Part shown: positions 34,943 through 46,400 of the stretch, one piece after another | How the letters are laid out: each line of letters starts with the position of its first letter | How positions within the stretch are numbered: position 1 is the first letter of the stretch | Assembly (NCBI GenBank): GCA_029948255.1 | Contig: JALIZF010001838.1 | Coordinates: 718,001 to 782,000, forward strand | Length of the DNA: 64,000 nt | Source of the DNA: Telmatactis stephensoni | Lineage: Eukaryota > Cnidaria > Anthozoa > Actiniaria > Isophelliidae | Direction: 5' to 3' | Notes under the pieces: model-generated | What the model was told of the DNA's origin: nothing | The model's database searches: none | What the model saw: the letters and a program-made list of their open reading frames with translations, nothing else | Program-made: the position numbers and the translations under genes

Positions 34943-37521
34943 CTCTTTCTTTCTTTCTTTCATTCATTCTTTCTTCCTTTTTTTCATTCATTCATTCTTT
35001 CTTTCTCTCTCTCTCCGTTTGTTTGTTTGTTTGTTTGTTTGTTTGTTTGTTTGTTTGTTTGTTTGTTTGTTTGTTTGTTTGTTTGTTTGTTTGTTTGTTT
35101 GTTTGTTTGTTTGTTTGTTTGTTTGTTTGTTTGTTTGTTTGTTTGTTTATTTATTTATTTATTTATTTATTTATCAATTAATTCATTTCAATTTATTTGA
35201 TAGCATGGATCGGATCACTGGGAACCGGATCTATATACCTGTTCGCCCCAGTCGTTATCGCGTTAGCCTCACGATTTGGAGAAAGAACTGTTGCATTCTG
35301 TAACTGTTTGACTGTTGGAGCAGTGATACTCGCCAGCTCCTTTGTCAATCAACTTACAATTCTTTTCCTCTCTTATGGACTACTACTTGGACTCTTCTCA
35401 TGTTTCGTAAGGCATTCGTCTACGTTGATGCTCAAAAAATGTTTTAAAAGGAAATTTGGTCTTGCATTGGGTTGGAACTTGGCTGGAGGAAGTATAGGGA
35501 CACTAGCATTTGCACCGGTTCTGCAGGCCTTGATCGACTCTCTTGGTTGGAGAAATGCCCTTCGTGTTCTGGGAGGATCCTGGATGATCTTGTCTTTACT
35601 GACCCTCTCCTATGACCCAAACGTAGAAAGAAGAAGAGGCGGACCAACCAACGGGGGATGGACCAACGACCAACCGCGAAGAGTATTTTGTCAAATTTTA
35701 TAGATTGTTCTTTGTGGAGGAGTCCAAAATACTGTCTTGGGACAATTGTGATTTGGATGACATACTTTGGCTATTATGTAGCAATGATACATATGGTAAG
35801 AAAAATGCACCTCCATTAGAACAATTTAGGCATCCCTTTTAAATAGGCAAGATTTTCATAAGCATCCATATGCTATTAACAAATAGATTCAAGTAAAATA
35901 TATTTGCCATTTCAGCCAATCAGAGCGTGCGTAAGATGCAATGACGTCATCTATGCATGTGTTGTAATCACACACGGTTCTTCGACCAATCAGAGCGCGC
36001 GTGTAATATACCAACTATTATATAATTACCATTATTATGGGTTTTTTTTCAGCGGTTCAAAATATTTTATAAATCTAGTTTTCAAAGAAAATATACCCTT
36101 CCATCTGCCTTTCCAAAAATAAAAGTGATTTTTGCAAATAAATGTATGTGGCGAGCGGACGAGCATCGCATGCCTGTTTAGCCTCGTTATCATGCTGGAC
36201 ACACGCATTTCTTTCAATAATTCCACAAAAATGCATAGTTTCAAAATTCCTATTTTTGTCTTTTTAAAAGCACATTCTAGATCTCCTTGAAAACTAATGT
36301 GTAAAAGGCTGGATCATAAGAGTAATCTAAAACTAGCTTAACACATTGTGTTTCGTTGACTTTTAGGTATCGTTCGCAAAAGATCACAACATTTCCGCAT
36401 CGGAAGCTTCCCTCCTCTTCATCTTCATCGGTATCTGCTCGGCTCTTTCTCGGGTGACCATCGGAAAAATTTTGGACAAAAAGTGGCTCGGTTCTGTTCG
36501 AGTTCTCCAACTGTCGGCGTTTATAATCGGGTCATCTTTGTTATTTCTCACTCTGGTCAAAGAGTATTATCATTTTATCCTGTTTGCGATATACTATGGC
36601 ATTGGGAATGGTTCTTTTATTATAGGCCACTATTTCTTTTTAATGACTTGTTTTGGAGATGCCAAAAAAGACAGAGTTGGTTATGGAATGGGCCAGATTG
36701 TGAAGTCGATGCCAATCTTTGCAGGTGCACCGATTGCTGGTGAGTAAAACTACGGTTGGTGGTTTCCAACCTCGTTCCCAGGCCCTTTTCCCTTCGCTTG
36801 GAGGCCGAGGTGGGGCCCACCTCCAAGCGAAGGGTAAAGGGCCTGGGAACGAGGTTGGATGGTTTTCTAACATGTACACGCATGCAAAACAACTGCGCAT
36901 GCGTACGTTTTCCAGAACAAAATTACACAGCTGAAACTCAAACAAAATAGCGTCATAAGTTAAAATAAATTGTTTCTCTATTCACTTATTCCACAAAGTT
37001 GATACTCAGGCTAAGAAATCAGGTTTATCAAATGTATTAGGTATATATTTCAGATTGGGCTACCTGTATTCTATTGACAGTGAAAAATTAATTACTTAAG
37101 TTTGAGTTTCTACGTTTTCAATCGCTCGCTTACTAGTGCCCAGACTCCCCACGGTAATGCCAAAGCACTCTAATAAAAGTGCGCGCGCTTGAATGCGCGC
37201 AGGAAATGCGCAGTAGCAAGGGTCCGGAACTACCGCTTCTTCTCTATTTTTACACCACCATTACACAGTACGAAGTGCGCTTGTGGTTTGCATACATGTT
37301 TGGTTTCCTAGGGCCCCACCGCATGATACAAATGTGTCTCCGAATTTTAATTTCTTTTCTTTTTGTTAGGATTTATTGCAGACGCATTCAACTCGTACAT
37401 CCCAGCTTTTTACATCGTTGGTGGCATAATACTTCTCTGTAGTGCTTTACCATTTTGCCTGATTATTTCTGCACGTCGTAGGAAAGTTGATATTACTGTT
37501 TTACTAAAGCTCGAAAACTAA
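34368..37521 (+). CDS. SLC16-like (monocarboxylate transporter family) MFS protein with an apparent frameshift
   Basis: Four exons: 34368-34563, 35204-35795, 36367-36739, 37370-37521 (TAA). Exon 1 has the SLC16 signature DGAWAWF before the first membrane helix. Exon 2 has CFKRKFGLALGWNLAGG, like the conserved SLC16 helix-5 motif, and further helices. Exon 3 holds the loop and helices of the second half (TIGKILDKKW, YGIGNGSFIIGHYFF) and exon 4 ends with a basic tail. About 437 residues and 12 helices are expected, typical of the family: a plasma-membrane carrier for monocarboxylates or related small acids or amino acids. Exon 2 does not stay open. The frame used up to about 35622 meets a TAG at 35701, whereas 35670-35795 reads on correctly in another frame and joins exon 3 in phase. 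One missing (or two extra) bases between about 35622 and 35690 explain this. It is either a sequence error or a disabling mutation. Confidence 0.85.
34780..35175. repeat. Poly-C, (CTTT)n and (GTTT)n arrays in SLC16-like intron 1
   Basis: A run of about 20 C with (CA)n at 34783-34822, (CTTT)n at about 34843-35010, (GTTT)n at 35018-35147 and (ATTT)n to 35174, ending 29 bp before exon 2. Three overlapping spurious open frames come from it. Confidence 0.97.
35884..36030 (+). repeat. Family-C dispersed repeat, copy 4
   Basis: CAGCCAATCAGAGCGTGCGTAAG, AATGACGTCATC, CGACCAATCAGAGCGCGCGTGTAATATACCA. In intron 2 of the SLC16-like gene. Confidence 0.8.
36765..36859. mobile_element. Hairpin element, 95 bp
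   Basis: TCCAACCTCGTTCCCAGGCCCTTT.CCCTTCGCTTGGAGG pairs with CCTCCAAGCGAAGGG.AAAGGGCCTGGGAACGAGGTTGGA. Intron 3 of the SLC16-like gene. A degenerate relative is at 56283-56346. Confidence 0.9.
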
Positions 37522-37657
37522 CTGAGGAGAACGTAGCCATGTCAACAATATACGTCGGCTTAAAAGTTCGAACTGAACCGGTTCAGCACTCAACCATTGT
37601 TAAGGTTTGGCTTGTCTTTATTCAATTACTGGTCTACTGGAACATTAACCCTAAATT

Positions 37658-37806
37658 CTTGGGTTGCATGTGACGTCACGGCAGCCATCTTGGATGAACT
37701 TCAACAGTGAAAAGATTTCTCATTAGCGTCCCTTGTTTGTTCATCCAACATGGCTACCGCTTCATTGTCTTTTGATTCCCGTAGGAATGGATGAAACCCA
37801 GCAATA
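37658..37806. repeat. Dispersed repeat family F, copy 2
   Basis: TTGGGTTGCATGTGACGTCACGGCAGCCATCTTGGATGAAC..GTTCATCCAACATGGCTACC..ACCCAGCAATA. Lies about 140 bp past the SLC16-like stop codon. Confidence 0.7.
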
Positions 37807-39309
37807 ACAGATCACGGGACACTTTACTTTAATTGACAATTTACCAATACGTCTCATTCTATGGAATGAAACAGTTTTTCATCATATCCTTTGTCAATGT
37901 GTTTTCCATTATTTACTAAACAAACCATCAGACATGTTAAGTGCATGGTCTTAAGGTACAGACGATAAAATTTTTGTCTCTTGAATTTACATCACGAATT
38001 ACTCGAAACATCAACAAAACAATCATGACCAATCGCCGCAAGTTTACGCGACTAGACCGAACAGGAGCATGGGTACTTGCAAAATTTTACTCTCTTTTTC
38101 GCATTGGTCTTCATTGTAGCATCAGCAAATGAAGCTCTTTGATGTATTAGGTCATGGCAAGCTGAAGTTGAATTATGGTGTGGTTTTATAGCCTTTTTAC
38201 CCATGCTTCGGGTGAGTCGTGTAGGCTTTTGCCGACAACGTTTATTGAAATAGGTGTATAAGAATTTGCCTCCTGTTATTGACTTCTGTAAAATTTGTTG
38301 GGTTATGCACGCACCGTGTACATACGAACTATATTTGGACACTGATAAACAAACATAATAGATTATTGGCGTTTAGACATTTCCTGTACAATTACTTATT
38401 AATTAATTAATCAGGATTATGACTTCGATTAGGATTAGGATAAGGATTAGGAATTTGATTAATTCATTAATTAACTTTATTCCTTTTTCATTTATTTATC
38501 TATTTACTTATGTGTGAGTGTGTGTATTTATTTATTCATTCATATTTATTTATATATTTAGCTATTTATTTACTTGTGGGAGTGTGTATTTATTTACTCA
38601 TTCATATTTATTTATTTAGCTATTTATTTATTTATGTGAGTGAGTGAGTGTGTGTTTATTTATTCATTCATATTTATTTATTTTAATTATCTATTTACTT
38701 ATTTGTGTGGATGTGCGTATTTATTTATTCATTCATATCATTTTTATTTACTCATTTATTTATTGATAGTTTATTTATTTATGTGTGTGTGTATTAGCCG
38801 GAGCGGTTTTCAAAAACCCGTGAAACAATTAATAGATTACCATTTACATTTTAATAGCGTGTATTGAACAATAGCAAACAAAAGACTTTTAGCGGAATAG
38901 CACTAAATAAATTAGTATTTCACGGGTTTATGAAAACCACTCTAGAGTACAAACTACAATAAAATTGTGCAATACTTTGCACTATTTAGTACTAAATAGC
39001 AATAATTAAACGATAGAGCCAAAAGAATTTGCATATATAATTTAGCACTATTTAGTACTACTCATATTGCACATTTTTAGTGTTTGCACTCTATTAATTA
39101 GTTTATATATTAATTAATTAATAAATTAATTAATTAATTTATCAATTAATTGATTGATTGATAGATAGATTGATTGATTACTCTATACTATTCACTTCAT
39201 TTCATGTTTTTTATGTACAAATCCATGTAACATGTAAAAATGTAATTTAAAAAAGAAAATAAAGTGTGTTAAAAATCGCTTTAGAAATGCTTTTGGTAGA
39301 CTAGGTTGA
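37807..39309. other. AT-rich gap with (TTTA)n stretches, no gene seen
   Basis: 38480-38795 alternates (TTTA)n with GTGAGTGTGTGT blocks about 60-70 bp apart. 39095-39185 is (TTAA)n/(GATT)n. Elsewhere unstructured; no splice-bounded coding exon found. Confidence 0.6.
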
Positions 39310-39745
39310 AATGTGTAACGCTTTCGATTCAGGGATTTGTAAAAATCGAAATTTGTTTGTATCTCTTGCATAACTGTAAGTGTTCGAAATTTGTTTGTAT
39401 CTCTTGCATAACTGTAAGTGTTTTCATACAAAATGTCGTTTTTTGAAAATTCGTATCTCCTTGATTTTTCAACTGATATCCTTCAAACTTCACAGTTTTA
39501 CTGATTTTCATATGCTCTTTCCAGCTATGGTAATTGTTTTTAAGTTTGGGAACTTTTGGAATTACATGAAATAGTCGTTAGTATGAAATGACTGTAGCAA
39601 TTCACAAAATACGTCATGCATTTACACGTATAAGATTGCAGAATACGTCTTGGTAACAGTTATATTCGCATTCATCATGAAAAATCGGTTTAGAATTAGT
39701 TATGTTACCAGCCTCTACCCCAAAATGCCTCCAGGTATCTGATTT
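39310..39745. repeat. Dispersed repeat family E, copy 2
   Basis: Same block order as 27043-27440, with a short tandem duplication (CGAAATTTGTTTGTATCTCTTGCATAACTGTAAGTGTT twice) at the left. Confidence 0.78.
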
Positions 39746-39786
39746 TTCGAAAATGCGCCTTGTCTAAAGAGCGACGAATCGAAGTA

Positions 39787-41390
39787 ATTTATTCAGTTTG
39801 TAATTATTTAGTCAACAAAAGACTAATTGCTTGTTGTATATCAACGACGTAATAATTTATTCAGTTTGTAATTGTTTTGTAAACAAAAGACTAATTGCGC
39901 GCTGTATTATGAACGACGAAATAATCTATTCAGTTTGTAATTGTTTTGTCAACAAAACACTAATTGCTCGCTGTATTATGAACGACGGAATAATCTATTC
40001 AGTTTGTAATTGTTTTGTCAACAAAAGACTAACTGCGCGCTGTATTAGGAACGACGAAATAATCTATTCAGTTTAATTGTAATTGTTTTGTCAACAAAAG
40101 ACTAATTGCGCGCTGTATTATGAACGACGAAATAATCTATTCACTTTGTAATTGTTTTGTCAACAAAACACTAATTGCTCGCTGTATTATGAACGACGGA
40201 ATAATCTATTCAGTTTGTAATTGTTTTGTCAACAAAAGACTAACTGCGCGCTGTATTAGGAACGACGAAATAATCTATTCAGTTTAATTGTAATTGTTTT
40301 GTCAACAAAAGACTAATTGCGCGCTGTATTATGAACGACAAAATAATCTATTCACTTTGTAATTATTTTGTCAACAAAAGACTAATTGCGCGCTGTATTA
40401 TGAACGACGAAATAATCTATTCAGTTTGTAATTGTTTTGTCAACAAAAGACTAATTGCTCGCTGTATTATGAACGACGGAATAATTTATTCACTTTGTAA
40501 TTGTTTTGTCAACAAAACACTAATTGCTCGCTGTATTATGAACGACGAAATAATCTATTCAGTTTGTAATTGTTTTTTTCTTATACTTGTATTTATTAAA
40601 AACACAGCCCGCCTAGATTAGTTATGCTACCTGCGGACTGTGTATATATTTTTTGTAATATACTGTGAATTAAATAAAGTATATAAGTATATATAAGTAT
40701 GTCAACAAAAGACTAATTGCGCGCTGTATTATGAACGACGAAATAATCTATTCAGTTTGTAATTGTTTTGTCAACAAAAGACTAATTGCGCGCTGTATTA
40801 TGAACGACGGAATAATCTATTCACTTTGTAATTGTTTTGTCAACAAAAGACTTATTGCGCGCTGTATTATGAACGACGAAATAATCTATTCAGTTTGTAA
40901 TTGTTTTGTCAACAAAGGATATTGATTGCGCGCTGTTTGATGAGCGACGAAATAATTTATTCAGTTTGTAATTGTTTTGTCAACAAGACTAATTGCTCGC
41001 TCTGTATTATGAACGACGGAATAATTTATTCAATTTGTAATTATTTTGTCAACAATAACCATTGATTGCGCGCTGTATTATGAGCGACAAAATAATTTAT
41101 TCTATCTGTAATTATTTTGTCAACAATAACCATTGATTGCGCGCAGACATTGATTGAGCTCAGTATTATTAACGACGGAATAATCTATTCACTTTGTAAT
41201 TATTTTGTCAACAAAAGACTAATTGGTCGCTGTATTATGAGCGACGAAATAATTTATTCAGTTTGTAATTGTTTTGTAAACAAGACATTGATTGCGCGCT
41301 GTTTGAAGAGCGACGAAATAATTTATTCAGTTTGTAATTATTTTGACAAGAAAAGACATTTATTGCGCGCTGTATTATGAACGACTGAAA
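39787..41390 (+). repeat. 69-bp minisatellite, about 1.6 kb
   Basis: About 22 units of ATTATGAACGACGAAATAATCTATTCAGTTTGTAATTGTTTTGTCAACAAAAGACTAATTGCGCGCTGT (in 20-base steps with variants). 69 bp is 23 codons, so one frame stays open through several units. The right part (after 40910) is more diverged. Some units carry a 4-bp insertion. Confidence 0.95.
40577..40698 (+). mobile_element. Non-LTR-like 3' end inserted in the 69-bp array
   Basis: Unrelated 120-bp stretch breaking the array: AAACACAGCCCGCCTAGATTAG..GCTACCTGCGGACTGTG..GTGAATTAAATAAAGTATATAAGTATATATAAGTAT. The form (AATAAA and simple tail) resembles a retroelement 3' end. Confidence 0.5.
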
Positions 41391-41399
41391 AATTTATTC

Positions 41400-42840
41400 T
41401 ATTTCCGCCCCGCGCTCAACAAAAATCGCAAGTTGCGGCTACTTATTGCAAATAGTAGAAAGTAAATTAAAAGAAACTCGTGACTTTACTACCAACATAT
41501 TGCCGATATTCTTCGCAAAAACAGGTCAGCATATTTTTTAGTTTTCTGACTATTTGACCTAACATTATTGGAAAGAGTTTTCCAGGAGTTAATAATAATA
41601 ATAATTCATTTAACGTCGATAACGTAGGAAGTGGTTGCCCAATCTTCCGAGCCAGTGGCTGATGTTAAAAACGCTGGACAAAAAGTTGGTTGGTTTGAAA
41701 ATTTAAATTGCCAGGATCAGTTTTCCAGGGCCCTGGAAGAAAATTTCCAAATTTCAGGATTTTTCCAGAAATTCCTGGAGCAGTGCGAACCGTGGAATTC
41801 AACGGTGACCCCTATCTTTTATTTTTTGAACAAGTAACGCCATAAAAGATCCCGTTGTCACGACGCGTGCATGGATTGCGCCTTTTTTCATCCAACGACA
41901 GCAAAATTCGTTGTTTCGAATAAAACCTTATGATTCACTCAAGCTTTATCTTTCTATATCGAGTTTTCCAACACCCATTTTCCATTTTACACAGCAAAAT
42001 TCAGTCTTATGTGAAATTAGTCGTTAAAATAGAAGGGAAATAAAAGACTCGATGTTACGTTTCTCAGTAAGTGTATCCTAAGGAAAAACGTGGCTTCGAA
42101 GACCAGCCGCTATTTTGCCACTCGTCTACCCTATAATGGACCAATCAGCTTCCTTGACTAGATTCAGGACAGAAGTGGCGTCATAAGATATCAGCGTCCA
42201 CTTTTCCCAAAACCCTAGAGTAGCTGTAGGTAGCAGATGCTGTTCCAGCGGAGGCCACAGGACGAAAGGGAGAACAGAGGAAAAGGAAGCGGCCAAGATA
42301 CAATGATTAAAATGTTTTATTGGTTTAAAAAGTTTGAGCGGATTTTCGCGCACTTTCACACTGGAAACAGGTAAGAAGTTTGACCATCTTAAGTCTACCC
42401 ATGTTTGGTGTGATCACGCAACGCTCTATGGCGAGGGAGCTATTGCGTGACGAGACTACTAATGAAGGCTAAGAGGGAGACTGACTATTGTTGCTGTGGC
42501 AACTGAACTATTTTTTAAAGGTGACAGAATGTATAGTGAGGTTGATTGTGGGAAAGTTTTAGCAAAGTATCGGACAATGACATTCTTGAGAACAGACTGG
42601 AATGCGATTAACATGAAAAATGAAAGTGGATACCAAATGAGAATCCCCCCTCTGTCCGAGACAACATGAAGGTATGTTGTCTCCCGGGATGAAAGAAACT
42701 CGTCCCGTAACACTCAGCCGGACTCTAATGTGACTAGGTGTAACGTAACGCAGTCAGTACTGCAATTCCAAAATTGCTTATTCGAAACCAAAAATACTCT
42801 AACAGAAAAGTCCACTGTGTTTAAATGCTTTTCTCTCGAC
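41400..42840. other. Gap between minisatellite and the next foldback element
   Basis: No gene recognised. Contains a (AAT)n tract at 41591-41605 and GTCACGCAACGCTC-type palindromic motifs near 42412-42450, repeated at 43236-43284. Confidence 0.5.
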
Positions 42841-43184
42841 AGACCTTTTTACCGATACAGCCGCCATCTTGAATACACCAACTTTAAGCAAAAATTATGG
42901 GATGCCTAGGGAGCAAACCGATTTTATTTACGGAAGTCACATCAAGAAATACCTCATAAAATGTGTTGTTTCTGCACGAACTTTATATCCATATTTAGAA
43001 AGTTTGTACTTACTATATTTCGCAGGTGAACAATATTTTATCACGGAAAAAAAAACGCTTATTTTTCTTTGGCAATTTCCCTCCAAACTTACGTCAAATC
43101 AGTAAGTTTTGCCCCCTGATAATCCCATAATTTTTGCTTAAAATTGATATATTCAAGATGGCGGCCGCATCGGTAAAAAGCTCT
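42841..43184. mobile_element. Foldback element, 344 bp
   Basis: CTTTTTACCGAT-CAGCCGCCATCTTGAATA..TTTAAGCAAAAATTATGGGAT pairs with ATCCCATAATTTTTGCTTAAA..TATTCAAGATGGCGGCC-ATCGGTAAAAAG. Ends about 220 bp downstream of the SNRNP40 stop. Confidence 0.85.
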
Positions 43185-43405
43185 ATTATAATTTATGATC
43201 GATGCCCCCTTCTTTTAGTCTCCTCACAGTCCTTTTAAGGCTCGTCACGCAACGCTCCCTCGGAGTGAGGTACCGTTGCGTGACAAGCGTTAAAGGGCTA
43301 CAAAGGAGACCACCCTTCTGATCTATTTGCTCCAAACGTCCAGATGACGAAAATGACGCATGGTTCCACAATGCAGATATATACATAAGACACTAAGCTA
43401 ATTGG

Positions 43406-46400
43406 TTATGCTTGTAGTTCACCGAGGTATAGTTTCTTGTCGCTTCCACATGACAATACTAGAATGAAACAAAAATATCAGATTATACCAGATAACATGA
43501 GCCTTGTACTGTATAAGGGTCACTGGTATTACCACCCCTCCCCTCTACAGTACATGTATCGAACTATCCTTAGCTATGTATAGGTATGCGCAGTAAGTAC
43601 TTGGTGTATGTAACACCAATTGTATAACAACACCAATTGTATCAAATGGATTGTATATCAATGGGATATATCATCTATTGATACACTTGGTGTTGCATAC
43701 AGTTACTGTACACCAAGTACTTACCGTGTGAGCAGCCTTAAAGGGTATAGGTTTTGGTCTCAAACAGGGTAAAGATTGTGACCGTCTGAAATAGAGTTCA
43801 CTTTTAAAAGAAGACTACTATTTTGGTATGAAGATAGGAATGGAAAAAAAATGACATTCTGGTATGAAAAACCAATATATGGTTAAGGTTTCATCAAGGG
43901 TGCTGTACCCCCTCCCCCCCCCCCCCCCTCCCCAAAAGTTCCAGAGAGTAACCCAAAGGATGTGACTTACAGATGGGTTCTGTTGGATGAAAGTCGACAT
44001 CATTCACTGAACCATTATGTCCTGGTAGCTTGTACAGTATCCGTCTAGAGTTGGTGTCCCATACATAAACACATCTAAAGAACAGACATGAAACAATGAA
44101 TAAATGAAAGGAAGCAAAACGAAGTATTAATATCAAAATTCAGAGGCGGATCCAGGATTATCTTCAGGAGGGGGTGCACTGTCATCAGGAGGGGGTGCTC
44201 CGTCATGTAAATTGGAAATTTGGATATTTTGGGAAAATATTGAGAATGAAGGACTCAAAGTCATCTCAGGAGGGGGTGCGCACCTCCTGCACCCCTCCCC
44301 TAAATCCACCCCTGAAATTCTTATTAAAAAAAGTAAAGGACTATATTTTACATTGGTAGCTCGTAATAGTCATCATCTGACTAAAAAACTGGAGGCCGAC
44401 AGTGCACTTATTTTAAAAGATGAAACGTTACGGATACATGTAGCCTTTTAGAGGGGCATCTATTAGACATGGGGCGTTTAATAGAGAGGCATTTAAAACA
44501 AATTTTGAATTTTAAGGGGGCATTAATTAGATAAGAAGTGTTTGTTGGAGAGTGGGCGTTAATTAGATCATTTACAGTTATAATGATGCTTTGTTACCTG
44601 TCAGCAGATCCAGATGCTATCATTAGACCATCAGGAGACCAAGCACATTTGATTAGATTCTGTAATGGAAATATTCATAACAAAATTTTACAATGTACAT
44701 TCAGTGGATTTTACAGTACAATTTTTTATGTATCCATAACTAGAATGCTGTAAGTAACCAAGAAATCTCCAGCAAAGTTAATAATCATTATGAGTTCTGT
44801 CATATGTTAAAGAAATAAAAAGACCTGTGCTCGAACAATCCCATATAACATCCAACATTGTTGGCCACAACATTTCTGGCAGTTGTTGGTCAGCTTGGAA
44901 TCAACAGATCAAACAGAACCATCATAGTTTAAACAGAATCAAAAGACCTTTTAACAAGGTTCAATCCCACCCAACATGGAGCCAACGTTGTGAGTTGTTG
45001 GCCAAAACTGTTGGAAGCAGTCCCATGCATTAGCTACATGTACAATTTACCTTTTCAAAGCTGTGTTGTGCCCCCAAAAAGACTTTCAGACATCTCTCCA
45101 TTGGTGCAAAAGCTCTGACATCCCACATGCGCACTGAAATAGAACACATTATAATTCAACACTACATGTATTATCATCATCTTTGATAAATGTGCCACCC
45201 ACCCCACTTTAAAGCTTACATCAGACATAAAGACATGGCCTGGTTGACACCAGCAACATAATGACATAAGAACATCAACATAACAACATAGAGAAAGAAT
45301 CAGTTTTTTCTTTTTGCATGTCTTTATATCCATGTTTTTATGTTCTTATCCTATTATGTCGCTATGTTGTGATGTTTACACTGATGACATAAAACATTGA
45401 TACCGAGGCTTTGCACCATCACGTGATGGCAGCCATGACAGGAGGCATAACAATAGAGTCTTTTCCCCCTTGGGAACTGAATTCTTTCTCATGTAAACAA
45501 GATTTATCCAGACTCTCTTGTTCCTGCCTTCTGTCATGGCTGCCATCACGTGATGGTGCAAAGCCTCCATAAGTCGTGTTTTACATTTCCGTGACCTCGC
45601 CATTATGTTGTTATGTTGCTAGACAGTGTAAACCAGGCTTACATGTAGCTTTACAAGTATCAAAACCAATAGAAAACTAATAATCATAACTGTTTAGAGC
45701 AACTGACCTGTGTTGTCCATAGAGTTTGACAAAAGAAATGACCCATCTGGGCTTAGCCTTAGACCTGATATGGTGTCAGTATGACCTGACATTTTGTATA
45801 AAATATCATTTTTTCTCAAATCCCAAACCTGAAAATATATACAAAATTTTCACAATTCAATAAAACATTTCAATAAGGAGTTGTAAGAATCATGGAAATA
45901 AGTAAGTCCTTCAAAGTCTCGATTGAGATAATATCCAAATGTAACAAAACTTCTATTGCCAAACAATTAATATTGAGAACTCATGCCCTGTTTAGAACAC
46001 ATAATAAACTGATTTCAATTTTCTATGTTGTGTTTACATGTACACTGTAGCTTCTACTGTACATGTATGTTTTACATGTATGATAAAAATAGGTTGATGG
46101 TTTTTCAATTAAGTGTTTTATGCAATGTCCCTTAAACATTTGCACATAAATAATGGACCTCTCCTTATCCTTAAACAATTAATATTGAGAACTCATGCCC
46201 TGTTTAGAACACATAATAAACTGATTTCAATTTTCTATGTTGTGTTTACATGTACACTGTAGCTTCTACTGTACATGTATGTTTTACATGTATGATAAAA
46301 ATAGGTTGATGGTTTTTCAATTAAGTGTTTTATGCAATGTCCCTTAAACATTTGCACATAAATAATGGACCTCTCCTTATCAAATTAAAAGGCTTAATCC

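Noticed and set aside
34758..35303. Overlapping open frames rich in F-L-S and V-C-L-F
   Set aside because: Translation of (CTTT)n and (GTTT)n arrays inside intron 1 of the SLC16-like gene.
35622..35703. Mini-intron (GTAGAAAG..TTTTATAG) that could remove the SLC16-like frameshift
   Set aside because: Its boundaries give the wrong phase for the downstream frame (needs phase 1, gives phase 0).
39831..41380. Apparent repeat protein (MNDEIIYSVCNCFVNK..)
   Set aside because: 69-bp minisatellite with frame-breaking indels, no start or splice context.
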